A DNA stretch of 64,000 bases from JAKACA01 sp963735115 (GTDB lineage Bacteria; Actinomycetota; Acidimicrobiia; Acidimicrobiales; Bog-793): the NCBI GenBank assembly GCA_963735115.1, contig CAVTJR010000002.1, forward strand, positions 434,001 through 498,000, written 5' to 3'. Numbering within the stretch: the first letter of the stretch is position 1; every line of letters begins with the position of its first letter. Below, in pieces: positions 9,327-17,271 of this stretch. The notes under the pieces are model-generated. The model was given only the letters and a program-made list of their open reading frames with translations. It had not been told where the DNA came from and searched no databases. The position numbers were made by a program, and so were the translations under genes.

Positions 9327-9334
9327 GGGCCGAG

Positions 9335-9361
9335 GCGCCCCGGCACCGCCGGCCGGGGCGC
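9335..9361 (+). terminator. Perfect 10-bp inverted repeat after the HD gene
   Basis: GCGCCCCGGC at 9335-9344 is matched by GCCGGGGCGC at 9352-9361, with a seven-base loop. It begins eight bases after the HD stop. There is no T tract, so it is a GC-rich hairpin that could act as an actinobacterial non-canonical terminator. Confidence 0.5.
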
Positions 9362-9421
9362 GCCGAGCCGGCGTTGCCGGAACGAAGTCGGGGTGTCTCG
9401 AAGCAAGGGGTTTCTGGAAGC

Positions 9422-9443
9422 AAAAAGGGACGCCGGGCGTCCC
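9422..9443 (-). terminator. Intrinsic terminator for the MBL-fold gene
   Basis: On the minus strand GGGACG and CGTCCC pair around a five-base loop and are followed at once by TTTTT. The element lies 73-94 bases past the MBL stop and is the clearest Rho-independent terminator in the window. Confidence 0.7.
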
Positions 9444-9515
9444 AAACTGCTACCAGAACCAGGCGCAGGAGGCGGTGACGGCGTGAACGCCGGCATGGAG
9501 GAGCCGCCGGCCCGA

Positions 9516-10358
9516 TCAGAGCTCGAAGACCATGCCCTCGGCGGCGACGGTGACGGGCAGGGGCGCAGACTCGAAACAGCGGGCGAGATCGTCGAGCTCG
9601 TCATCGGTGCGATCCGGCTTGTGGTGGAACAGGACGACGCCTGCGGCGCCGGCCCGTTGTCCGAGGCCGACGGCGTACTCGGCGCAGGCATGGCCGAAGG
9701 GCGCCTCGGCGGCGAGCTCCGAGGCGACGAGGTGGGCGTCGTGCAACAACAGGGCGACGCCGTCGGCCAGGGCGAGAACCGCCTCGTGGTACTCGCCCCA
9801 TCCGTCAGGCCCCGGCCCGAGCAAGGTCGGGCAGTGGTCCGGGGCATAGGCGATGGCCGACCGGCCATCGCTCACCCGGTAGCCGAAGGTGCGGCCGCCC
9901 TTGTGGGGAACCTCTCGAGCTTCGATGGCGAAACCCTCGCTCTCGAAGCGACCTGGGGCGGCGCTCTCGAAACTCCACCGTCCCCGCAGCCCGCTCGGAT
10001 CGATCGGGAACTGCGGCGGTGACATGCCTTTGGCGAGCACCTCCTCGGCGCCGCGGCCGTCCTGCTGCTCGGGAAGCAGCAGTCGTACGCGGGCATCGTC
10101 ACGGTCTCCCCCCCGGAAGAACGGCAGTCCCTGCACGTGGTCCCAGTGCAGGTGGCTGAGCAGCACCGTCCCGCGAAAGGGCTGCCCGCCGAGCAAGGAC
10201 GTGACACGGCGCACGCCGGTGCCGGCGTCGAGGATGAGCGAAGGCGCCTCCCCGCCGTCTGCGGTGAGGGCGACGCAGGAGGTATGCCCCCCGTAACGGA
10301 TGTATTCCGCTCCCGGTGCAGGGGTCGAGCCACGCACCCCGCACAGGCGCACCTGCAC
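9516..10358 (-). CDS. MBL-fold metallohydrolase
   Basis: A 280-residue metallo-beta-lactamase-fold hydrolase. The zinc motif HLHWDH is at H69, H71, D73 and H74, with further ligands likely in APDHCP, LLLHDAH and LFHHKP. The fold is shared by RNase Z, PhnP-like phosphodiesterases and class II-type cAMP phosphodiesterases, so a phosphodiester substrate is plausible but not proved. The N-terminus (MQVRLCGVRGSTPAPG) is typical and fixes ATG 10358. It lies three bases downstream of the cyclic-nucleotide-binding gene, almost certainly in one transcript, which makes cyclic nucleotide turnover an attractive idea. Confidence 0.85.
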   Translation of the reverse strand: MQVRLCGVRGSTPAPGAEYIRYGGHTSCVALTADGGEAPSLILDAGTGVRRVTSLLGGQPFRGTVLLSHLHWDHVQGLPFFRGGDRDDARVRLLLPEQQDGRGAEEVLAKGMSPPQFPIDPSGLRGRWSFESAAPGRFESEGFAIEAREVPHKGGRTFGYRVSDGRSAIAYAPDHCPTLLGPGPDGWGEYHEAVLALADGVALLLHDAHLVASELAAEAPFGHACAEYAVGLGQRAGAAGVVLFHHKPDRTDDELDDLARCFESAPLPVTVAAEGMVFEL

Positions 10359-10361
10359 CGA

Positions 10362-11381
10362 TCAGGCCCGCTGATCTTCGCGTCGATGTCCCTGCGAGAG
10401 CGTCTCGAGGGCGGATCGGTCGAGCTGATCGGCGCTCACGGCTGCCAAGCGACAGGGCGTCACGGCCACGAGCGTAGAGGTACGGGCGCCGCCTTCGAGA
10501 TGAGAGCGCTCGCCGAGGAGCGCCCCGGGGCCGTACTCAGCGAGACGCTCGCCGTCGTGCTCGACGCGTACCACGCCGTCGAGGATCAAGAAGACGTCCG
10601 AGCCCTCGTCGCCCTGACGGACGAGCACGGTGCCGGCCGCGACCTTGTTGATACGCGGCTTGCGACCGCCGTGCATGAGCTGACTCGAGAGGCTGCGTTC
10701 GAGGGCCGATTCGGCCGCCGTCACGAGCGCCTCAGAGTCCTCGTCGCCCCAGGGGGTGTGCCGGCCGAAGGATTTGCCGTACCAGTCACGGAAGTCCGTG
10801 AGACCCGACTTGTGTGAGAGCCGTCCGGCACTGTCGTACACCCAGTGGCGGGGGAAACGGCTGGCGCCGGTCATGGTTCCCTCGGCCCTGCCGTCGGCGT
10901 GCATCGTGAGGGAGAGGGTCGTCCATACGAGGGGCGCCCTCCACTGGACATAGGGCTTGCGACGCACCCGCCTCGGGGCGGGCAGCCCGGTGCGGCCCCC
11001 CGTCGTCTGTACGAAGCGCACCCAGCCGTCGCCCCGCTCGGGCTCGCGCCGCAGATCGGGCAACTTGTAGGGCTGAAAGCGGTGCTTCAGCCCCCCGAGC
11101 TTGATCGTCGTCGAGCTCATGAGTCCGCCACCTTCCCCGTAACCGGCATCGACGATGCCACCGGACGGGTCGACCTCGATGTAGCCGCGAAGCACGTTGC
11201 CGAAGCGGAAGCGGTCGGCATCTCTCAGCGCCTCGACGTCATCGATCTCCTGCGGGAGGGGGTCGTCGAAATGCGTGAACCCGGCTTCAAAGGCCAGCTG
11301 GGTCGCCCCTTCGACGGCCTCGGAGGGGATCCACGACAGCGACGTCACCGAGCTTTCGTATCTGGCAGAGTTCTTGGTCAC
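10362..11381 (-). CDS. Cyclic nucleotide-binding (Crp-type) domain protein
   Basis: A 339-residue protein. The N-terminal two thirds (about 1-230) form a beta-rich region I do not recognise, with aromatic stretches such as PYVQWRAPLVWTTLS. Residues about 240-325 are a cyclic nucleotide-binding barrel: VLVRQGDEGSDVFLILDGVVRV, then a phosphate-binding-cassette-like GALLGERSHLEGGARTSTL. The glutamate (GE) and the later Arg are in place. There is no helix-turn-helix, so it is not a Crp transcription factor but an effector or scaffold. GTG 11381 is the likely start. It diverges from the receiver-cyclase at 11497 and is followed within three bases by the MBL gene. Confidence 0.8.
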   Translation of the reverse strand: MTKNSARYESSVTSLSWIPSEAVEGATQLAFEAGFTHFDDPLPQEIDDVEALRDADRFRFGNVLRGYIEVDPSGGIVDAGYGEGGGLMSSTTIKLGGLKHRFQPYKLPDLRREPERGDGWVRFVQTTGGRTGLPAPRRVRRKPYVQWRAPLVWTTLSLTMHADGRAEGTMTGASRFPRHWVYDSAGRLSHKSGLTDFRDWYGKSFGRHTPWGDEDSEALVTAAESALERSLSSQLMHGGRKPRINKVAAGTVLVRQGDEGSDVFLILDGVVRVEHDGERLAEYGPGALLGERSHLEGGARTSTLVAVTPCRLAAVSADQLDRSALETLSQGHRREDQRA

Positions 11382-11496
11382 GGCATCATCATCGGATCTC
11401 AGGCGGCGCCTGCCCAGGGCGCTGCCTCGCAGCCGTCAGGTGTGCCTACTACCACCAAAGTCCGGAAGCCTGCCTCCTTCAAGCGAGGGTGGATGT

Positions 11497-12924
11497 GTGG
11501 GAGAACTGGAGTCGATGGCCTCGCCCGACGACGTCCCGGCCGCTCCCCCGACGATCGGGGTCTTCCTGGCGGACGACAACCTGATCGTGCGGGAGGGAGT
11601 GCGGGCGCTCATCGAGCGTCATCCCGACCTTCGCGTCGTCGGCGTCGGCGCCGACTATGACGAGGTGGTCACGGGGGCGGCTGCCACCGAGCCGCAGGTG
11701 CTCGTGACCGACATCCGAATGCCGCCGTCGTTCAACCGCGAGGGCATCGACGCCGCCAAGGAGGTCCGCAAGCGTCATCCCGGCACCGGCGTCGTCGTGC
11801 TGTCGCAGTACGACGATCCCGAGTACGCCGTCGCCCTGCTGGCTGAGGGCTCCGCCGGCTACGGCTACCTCCTGAAGGACCACATCGCCGAGGGCAACCA
11901 GCTGGTGGAAGCCATCCGCGCCGTCGCCACGGGCGGCACCGCCCTCGACCCCGCCATCGTCGAGGCGCTCATCCGCCCGGTCACCTCGCACGGCGGGCTC
12001 AGCTCGGCGGAGGAGGAGCTGCTGGCCATGGTGGCCGAAGGCAAGCCGATCAAGGCGATCGCCGCCTCACGCGGACTGCCGGCCGAAGCGGTCGACGCCG
12101 AGGTCGAGGCGGTGTTCGTCAAGCTCGCCGAAGGGGTCTCCGCCGGCACGAAGGGAGCCCTGCGGCGCTTGCGTCTCCTCCACCAAGCCATCGTCGATCG
12201 TGAGGAGCAGGGCGAAACCCTCTCCCGCCTCCTCCCAGGTGGCCTCGCCGAGAAGCTCCGCCGCGACGGGCGGCGCATCGGCGAGACCGAGCGCGTCGTC
12301 GTGACCGTCCTCATGAGCGACATCCGCTCGTACTCGACGATCGCCGAGCACGCCGACCCGAGCCAGTTGGCCGGTCAGCTCAACGTCCATCGCGCCGCCA
12401 TGAACTCGGCCATCCTCGGCGAGGGCGGGACGGTCATGCAGTTCGTGGGCGACGCCGTCATGGCGGTCTTCGGGGCGCCATTCTCCCAGGACGACCACGC
12501 CGATCGGGCAGTCGCGGCAGCCGCCGCCATGCACAGCCACCAGCTCGAGATCAACGCCCGCTGGGTGATCGAGGACCTGCCCGCCTTCGGGCTCGGGCTT
12601 GGGCTGTCGACCGGTGAGGCGGCCGCGGCCCTCCTCGGGTCCGAGGAGCGACTGGAATATACCGTGGTGGGCGACACGGTCAACCTGGCGCAACGCCTGC
12701 AGCAGTTGGCGCTCGCCGGGGAGACCGTGATCTCGGGGGCAACGCTAGAAGCACTCACCGTGCCGGTCGACACGGTGCCGCTCGAGCCACAGCTCGTGAA
12801 AGGACGGGACACGCCGGTGGTCGCCTACAGGATCGAGGGTCCCGCGAGGGGGCCGAGCGTGCCGGCGTCCGCCGCCGGCTCGAGGACGACGCCGCACTAC
12901 GACTCCACAGAGAGAGGGCACTGA
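11497..12924 (+). CDS. Response regulator-adenylate/guanylate cyclase fusion (REC-HTH-CHD)
   Basis: A 475-residue fusion. Residues 18-140 are a receiver with D26/D27, phospho-acceptor D72 (VTDIRMPP) and K127. Residues about 168-212 resemble a LuxR/GerE helix-turn-helix (LSSAEEELLAMVAEGKPIKAIA) whose recognition part is degenerate. Residues about 265-445 are a class III cyclase: metal residues D275 (LMSDIRSYS) and D319 (FVGDA), then D393, N396 and R400 in GDTVNLAQR. Q315 replaces the lysine often used to select adenine, so ATP versus GTP preference is open. GTG 11497 has GAGGG seven bases upstream; ATG 11515 is an alternative. The stop lies one base before the ABC ATPase start, indicating one operon. 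Confidence 0.85.
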   Translation: MGELESMASPDDVPAAPPTIGVFLADDNLIVREGVRALIERHPDLRVVGVGADYDEVVTGAAATEPQVLVTDIRMPPSFNREGIDAAKEVRKRHPGTGVVVLSQYDDPEYAVALLAEGSAGYGYLLKDHIAEGNQLVEAIRAVATGGTALDPAIVEALIRPVTSHGGLSSAEEELLAMVAEGKPIKAIAASRGLPAEAVDAEVEAVFVKLAEGVSAGTKGALRRLRLLHQAIVDREEQGETLSRLLPGGLAEKLRRDGRRIGETERVVVTVLMSDIRSYSTIAEHADPSQLAGQLNVHRAAMNSAILGEGGTVMQFVGDAVMAVFGAPFSQDDHADRAVAAAAAMHSHQLEINARWVIEDLPAFGLGLGLSTGEAAAALLGSEERLEYTVVGDTVNLAQRLQQLALAGETVISGATLEALTVPVDTVPLEPQLVKGRDTPVVAYRIEGPARGPSVPASAAGSRTTPHYDSTERGH

Positions 12925-12925
12925 C

Positions 12926-13658
12926 ATGAGCGAGGAAGCGCCGGCACTGTCGGCACAGGGAGTTCGCAAGACCTTCGAAGCCGAGAACGCGCCCGTGCGC
13001 GCCTTGCGCGGGTTGGAATCTGACGGTGCCGACGGGACAGTTCGTGGCGCTGATGGGACCGTCGGGGTGCGGCAAGTCGACGCTGCTCAATCTCGTGGCC
13101 GGGCTCGAGGTGGCAGACGAGGGACGGATCTTCGTCGCCGGCGAGGAGGTGACGGGGCAAGCGGAGGACGACCTCGCCCGTCTGCGCCGGCGGCACATCG
13201 GCATCGTCTTCCAGTTCTTCAACCTGCTCGAAGGCATGACGGTGCTCGAGAACGTCGCCCTGCCGGCGGTCATCGCCGGCCGCAAGCGCCGACCGGCAGA
13301 GACACGGGCACGAGACCTCCTCGACCTCCTCGGCATCGGCGACAAGGCATCCACCCTGCCGGGAGCGCTGTCCGGCGGGCAGCGTCAGCGTCTCGCCATC
13401 GCCCGGGCGCTCGCCAACGAACCGACCCTGCTGCTGGCGGACGAGCCGACCGGCGCCCTCGACTCCGAGGGCGGCCAGGAGGTCATCGAGCTGCTGCGGC
13501 GCCTGCACGGGACCGGTCAGACCATCGTGCTCGTCACCCACGACGCCGATGTGGCCGCGGCCGCCGAACGGGTCGTCCGCATGCGGGACGGTCGCGTCGT
13601 CGATCCGGCCGTGTCGACTGGCGGCGAGCGGGTGAGCGCCCGCGAAGCCGTCGTCTGA
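12926..13658 (+). pseudogene. FtsX/LolD-type ABC transporter ATP-binding protein, split by a +1 frameshift
   Basis: The N-terminal 32 codons read from ATG 12926 (MSEEAPALSAQGVRKTF, then APVRALRGL) and the rest reads in another frame from about 13017. Removing one G in the run around 13011-13016 restores RALRGLNLTVPTGQFVALMG without a break. The second frame has Walker A GPSGCGKST, Q-loop FQFFNLLEG, signature LSGGQRQRLAIARA, Walker B LLLADEPTGALD and H-loop VTHD, all intact. The family energises FtsX-type permeases. The single-base change may be a sequencing error or true decay; the permease stump just downstream favours decay. A GTG at 13026 could start a truncated product lacking the first strand. 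Confidence 0.8.
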
Positions 13659-13674
13659 GCGGAGCGCTGCGAGC

Positions 13675-13800
13675 GTGGAGCGGTCGATCTCCCGGGTCGC
13701 CTGGTACCGCTTCTCCCTCGTGACGGCGAACGTCGTGGCGGCCCTGCCGGGCCGAAGCGCGGCACCCACCCCGCCCGCCCTCGTGCTGGGAGCGGAGTGA
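13675..13800 (+). pseudogene. N-terminal stump of an FtsX-type ABC permease
   Basis: A 41-codon frame starting GTG 13675 opens with SISRVAWYRF, which resembles the usual start of the large permease that follows this kind of ATPase in actinobacteria. After about 17 residues the similarity ends and an unrelated Pro/Ala tail runs to TGA 13798-13800. A full permease would need some 800 residues and several membrane spans; none exist here. I read it as the remnant of a deletion, based on remembered family sequences rather than an alignment. Confidence 0.5.
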
Positions 13801-13802
13801 CG

Positions 13803-13871
13803 ATGGACGTCACGCTCGAGACGGCTAGGCGGGCGGTTTCGATCGACATCGATGCAGAGGCGGAGCCATGA
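13803..13871 (+). CDS. Possible 22-residue leader peptide before the histidine kinase
   Basis: ATG 13803 opens 22 codons (MDVTLETARRAVSIDIDAEAEP). The stop TGA overlaps the kinase start as ATGA, an arrangement often giving translational coupling. GGAG lies upstream at about 13790-13793. No homologue is recognised and the frame could be accidental, perhaps left from the permease deletion. Confidence 0.3.
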   Translation: MDVTLETARRAVSIDIDAEAEP

Positions 13872-15997
13872 CCACCATAGAGAACACCTCCGTGAGCGTC
13901 CCCTCGCTCGGCGATTCGAGGCCCGCCCGGCTGCTGCCGGCGGCGGCGCTCTTGTCCCTCGTCACGATCGCCATCGGCGTCCTCGGGTTGCAGGCCCATG
14001 TCCGCGGCGGCCTGTCGGCCGTCGACGGCGTCGCCCTCGCGCTCGTCTTCGCCTGGTCGCTGGCCGGTCTTGTCGAGGCGCGCTTCGCCGACCGGACGCC
14101 CGCCTGGCTCGTGCTCGCCGGAACGCTTGCGGCCGCCGTCGCCCTCAGCGCCAACCGGCTGGCCGACAGCCAGCACGCCATCAGCGGGCACGAGACGGCC
14201 GCCAGGGTCGCGGCCACCCTCGTCGGCATGCTGATCATCGCCGTCATGTTCCACGTCCTGCTCGCCCTGCCGGACGGTCGCCTGCGGAGCGGGGGGCGAC
14301 GTGCCGGGGCCGCCTTCGGCTACGTCGCCGCCCTTGCCACCGGTGTCGTCTTCGTCGTGCGGGACCGCCCGTTCCCCGTGCTGGCGGGCGCCCTCTGCTG
14401 GATCGTGGCCGCTCTTTGCGCCCTGCCGGCGACGCGCCGCCGCTACGCCACTTCGATCGGGCCGGATCGGGAGCGGCTGCAATGGATCGGGATCGGATCG
14501 GTGCTGGCGGCCGATGTGGCGCTCGTCGCCGGCGTCCTCCATCTGCTCGTCGACTGGCCCGGGCCGCTTGCGGCCGTGGCGGCGGCCGCCACGGTCCTCA
14601 TCCCCGTCGGCGTCATGGTCGGCCACCTCCCCCGCCTCGCCCCGAAGGGCGGCCGGGTGTTCGTCCACGTGCTCTCCATCGTCGGCTTCACCATGGTCGT
14701 CTCGGCCATCTACCTCGTGATCGTCCTCGGCCTCGGGCACACGCCGAAAGACACCGAGGACCGCAAGGCGCTCGGGCTGTCCATGCTGGCGGCGGCGGTG
14801 GCAGCCGTCGGCTACGTCCCTGCACAACGCCGGCTCCTCGGCTCGGCCACGAGGTTCGTGTATGGCTCGCGGCAGGCACCGGACGAGGTGCTGCGCACCT
14901 TCGGGAGCCGCCTGACGCGGGCCGTCGCCATGGACGAGCTCCTGCTGCAGATGGCCGAGTCGTTGCGAAAGACCATGGCCCTCACGAGCGCCGAGGTCTA
15001 CACGGGCGTGGGTGACGTGCTCGAGCGGGCCGTCTCGGTGCCCGACAGCGGGCCGGGCACCGTCGTCGTGTCGGCACGCGAGCGCCCCGTCATCACGCGG
15101 GCGGGTGTGTCCGGGAGCGCCTGGGCGTCGGTGTGGATCCCCGACCTGTTGAACGGGCGGCCGCACGCCCAGCTGCGGGTGGCACCCATCAGCCACGCCG
15201 GCGAGCTCCTCGGACTCATCGTCATCGAGCGGCCGCAGCGGAGCGACGCCTTCTCCGAGGACGACGACCGCGTCCTCACCGAGCTCGCCCGCCAAGTCGG
15301 CCTCGCCTTCCACAACGTGCAGCTGGATGCCGCCCTCCAGACCACCCTCGACGAAGTGCGCAAGCAGGCCGACGAGCTGCGCGAGTCCCGGGCGCGCATC
15401 GTCGCCAGCAGCGACGCCGAGCGGCGCCGGATGGAGCGTGACCTCCACGACGGCGCTCAACAGCATCTCGTGGCGCTCGCCGTCAACATCCGTCTCGTGC
15501 GCGACATCATGGCCGACGACCCGGCGGCCGGCGCCGAGATCCTCGATCAGCTGGCGAGCGACGTGCAGGACACGATTCATGAGCTACGCGAGCTCGCTCA
15601 CGGCATCTACCCGCCCCTGCTCGTCGACAGCGGGCTCGTCGAGGCCCTCCGAGCCGCCGCCAACCGCAGCCCCCTCGATGTCGAGGTCGTGGCCGAGGGC
15701 ATCGGCCGTTACTCCTCCGAGCTCGAGGCGGCCGTGTACTTCTGCTGCCTGGAGGCACTCCAGAACGCCGCCAAGCACGCTCCGAAGGCGAGTGTCGAGG
15801 TCCGGCTCTGGGAGGAGTCGGGTGGCTTGCTGTTCAGCGTGAGCGACGACGGTCCCGGCGTCGACATGGCCGACGCCACGCACGGTCACGGCCTCGTCAA
15901 CATGACCGACCGCCTCGGAGCCATCGGGGGCACCGTCCGGTGGGAGTCGCAGCCGGGACAGGGCCTACAGGTCCGTGGCTCCGTCCCGGTGGGCTGA
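13868..15997 (+). CDS. Membrane sensor histidine kinase, NarL/DesK type (HisKA_3)
   Basis: A 709-residue kinase. About eight hydrophobic segments occupy residues 25-320, followed by a GAF-like region at roughly 335-475, a coiled linker, then the HisKA_3 dimerisation helix with phospho-acceptor His near 527 (MERDLHDGAQQHLVAL). The ATPase region contains N-box EALQNAAKHA, a DDGPGVD G1 box and GHGLVNMTDRLGAIGG. Such kinases usually phosphorylate LuxR-type regulators. Candidates are the regulator at 16485, the receiver-only protein at 16026 and the receiver-cyclase at 11497. ATG 13868 overlaps the preceding small frame. The ligand sensed by the membrane part is unknown. Confidence 0.9.
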   Translation: MTTIENTSVSVPSLGDSRPARLLPAAALLSLVTIAIGVLGLQAHVRGGLSAVDGVALALVFAWSLAGLVEARFADRTPAWLVLAGTLAAAVALSANRLADSQHAISGHETAARVAATLVGMLIIAVMFHVLLALPDGRLRSGGRRAGAAFGYVAALATGVVFVVRDRPFPVLAGALCWIVAALCALPATRRRYATSIGPDRERLQWIGIGSVLAADVALVAGVLHLLVDWPGPLAAVAAAATVLIPVGVMVGHLPRLAPKGGRVFVHVLSIVGFTMVVSAIYLVIVLGLGHTPKDTEDRKALGLSMLAAAVAAVGYVPAQRRLLGSATRFVYGSRQAPDEVLRTFGSRLTRAVAMDELLLQMAESLRKTMALTSAEVYTGVGDVLERAVSVPDSGPGTVVVSARERPVITRAGVSGSAWASVWIPDLLNGRPHAQLRVAPISHAGELLGLIVIERPQRSDAFSEDDDRVLTELARQVGLAFHNVQLDAALQTTLDEVRKQADELRESRARIVASSDAERRRMERDLHDGAQQHLVALAVNIRLVRDIMADDPAAGAEILDQLASDVQDTIHELRELAHGIYPPLLVDSGLVEALRAAANRSPLDVEVVAEGIGRYSSELEAAVYFCCLEALQNAAKHAPKASVEVRLWEESGGLLFSVSDDGPGVDMADATHGHGLVNMTDRLGAIGGTVRWESQPGQGLQVRGSVPVG

Positions 15998-16025
15998 GCC
16001 CCTCCGAGGGCCGCAGGCAGCGATG

Positions 16026-16418
16026 TCAGGAGGAGCTGAACGACCCCGAGTCGCGTTCGTCCCACAGGCGACGCAAGCTCTCGACCCCGAGGCGCTCCTT
16101 GTTGAGGTAGGCGCGGGCTCCGCTCGTGGCGGCGTCCGGCGGGAGATCGCCGACGTCGTAGGTCGAACAGAGGATCACGACCACCTCCGGGTGGGCGGAC
16201 ACGATGCGCCGAGTCGCCTCGATCCCGTTCATGTCCGGCATGTTGATGTCCATCAGCACGAGGGCGGGGTGCAGCTCGTCCGCCAGGGTGACGGCCTCGG
16301 ACCCGCCCGATGCCTCACCAGCCAGCTCGAAACCGTCCAACCTGCGCACGACCGCCTTCGCGGCCGCGCGAAACGGTGCCTGGTCGTCCACGACGAGCAC
16401 CGGCAGCAGGCTGGCCAT
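16026..16418 (-). CDS. Stand-alone receiver (REC) domain protein
   Basis: A 130-residue single receiver: acidic pair D11/D12 (VLVVDDQAPFR), phospho-acceptor D57 (LVLMDINMPDMNG) and K107. It has no output domain, and a Ser-rich tail ends it. Such proteins act as phosphate shuttles or sinks, or bind partners directly, as CheY does. It lies downstream of the LuxR-type regulator on the same strand with a 66-base gap and converges on the histidine kinase. An unusual STYDVGD follows the beta-4 strand, where Thr/Ser is normally found. Confidence 0.85.
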   Translation of the reverse strand: MASLLPVLVVDDQAPFRAAAKAVVRRLDGFELAGEASGGSEAVTLADELHPALVLMDINMPDMNGIEATRRIVSAHPEVVVILCSTYDVGDLPPDAATSGARAYLNKERLGVESLRRLWDERDSGSFSSS

Positions 16419-16484
16419 CCAAGCAATCTTGACACGACACCACCCAGGTGCAAGAGGGTGCTGGCACCACGTCGGGCGGTGGGG

Positions 16485-17156
16485 TCACCTTCCCGGCTCG
16501 CTCAAGAAGACGAGCACCGCCTTCACGCGTCGGTTCACGTCCTTCTCCTCGCTGAGGCCCAGCTTGGAGAAGATCGAGTTCGTGTGCTTCTCGACGGCCC
16601 GTTCGGAGATGCCGAGGGTGGCGGCGATGGCGGCGTTGCTCTTGCCCTGTGCCATCTCCTCGAGGATCTCGGACTCGCGCACCGTCAGGAAGGACAGATC
16701 GGACGCCTGCCGCTGGCGGCGGGCCTTCACGAGCTCGTCGACGACGAGCGGGTCGACGACCGACCCGCCCTGGGCGACCGTGCGGATGACGCGGGCGAGC
16801 TCGTCGGCGCCTGCTACCCGCTCCTTCAAGAGGTAGGCGCGGCCGGCGGATCCCTCCTCCAGCAAGGCGAGGGCATAGCTGGGGGCTGCGTACTGGCTGA
16901 GGATGACGACGCCGACCTGCGGGCGGTTCGCCCGCAGCCATGCGGCCGCCTGAATGCCCTCGTCGGTGCCGGTCGGAGGCATGCGAATGTCGGTGACGAC
17001 GACGTCGGGCAGCTGCTCCTCGATGACGGCGAGCAATTGGGGCAGGTCGGAGGCGACCCCGACCAGCTCAAAGTCGTCGTGAGCGGCCACGAGGCGGGAA
17101 ATTCCCTCCCGCAGGAGCCGGCTGTCCTCTGCGACGACCACTCGGATCGATTCCAT
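16485..17156 (-). CDS. NarL/LuxR-family response regulator
   Basis: A 223-residue regulator. The receiver has D10/D11 (VVAEDSRLLREG), phospho-acceptor D56 (VVVTDIRMPP) and a late Lys in AYLLKERV. The output is a GerE helix-turn-helix at about 155-215 (LTVRESEILEEMAQGKSNAAIAATLGIS, AVEKHTNSIFSKLGL). It is the likely DNA-binding partner of the NarL-type kinase at 13868. Its receiver resembles that of the cyclase fusion at 11497 (shared VTDIRMPP and VVLSQY/VILSQY patterns), suggesting duplication. ATG 17156 is chosen because it starts the first beta strand; upstream in-frame codons give unlikely sequence. Confidence 0.9.
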   Translation of the reverse strand: MESIRVVVAEDSRLLREGISRLVAAHDDFELVGVASDLPQLLAVIEEQLPDVVVTDIRMPPTGTDEGIQAAAWLRANRPQVGVVILSQYAAPSYALALLEEGSAGRAYLLKERVAGADELARVIRTVAQGGSVVDPLVVDELVKARRQRQASDLSFLTVRESEILEEMAQGKSNAAIAATLGISERAVEKHTNSIFSKLGLSEEKDVNRRVKAVLVFLSEPGR

Positions 17157-17271
17157 CGGTCGCCGACCGTAGTCCCAACCGTTGCCGGTTGTGCAGCTGA
17201 GCGCCACCGCTGCCCGCTCCCGGTTGCCACGGCGTCGGCCCGAAGTCGGCCCCACAACCCCGAGGGGCGTC

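Noticed and set aside
11197..11496. 100-codon N-terminal extension of the receiver-cyclase
   Set aside because: It overlaps the divergent cyclic-nucleotide-binding gene and gives no receiver-like sequence; the GTG at 11497 has a ribosome site.
13517..15580. Long open frame on the minus strand over the kinase gene
   Set aside because: It is a GC-driven shadow. The plus frame encodes a complete kinase with all motifs, and the minus frame matches no family.
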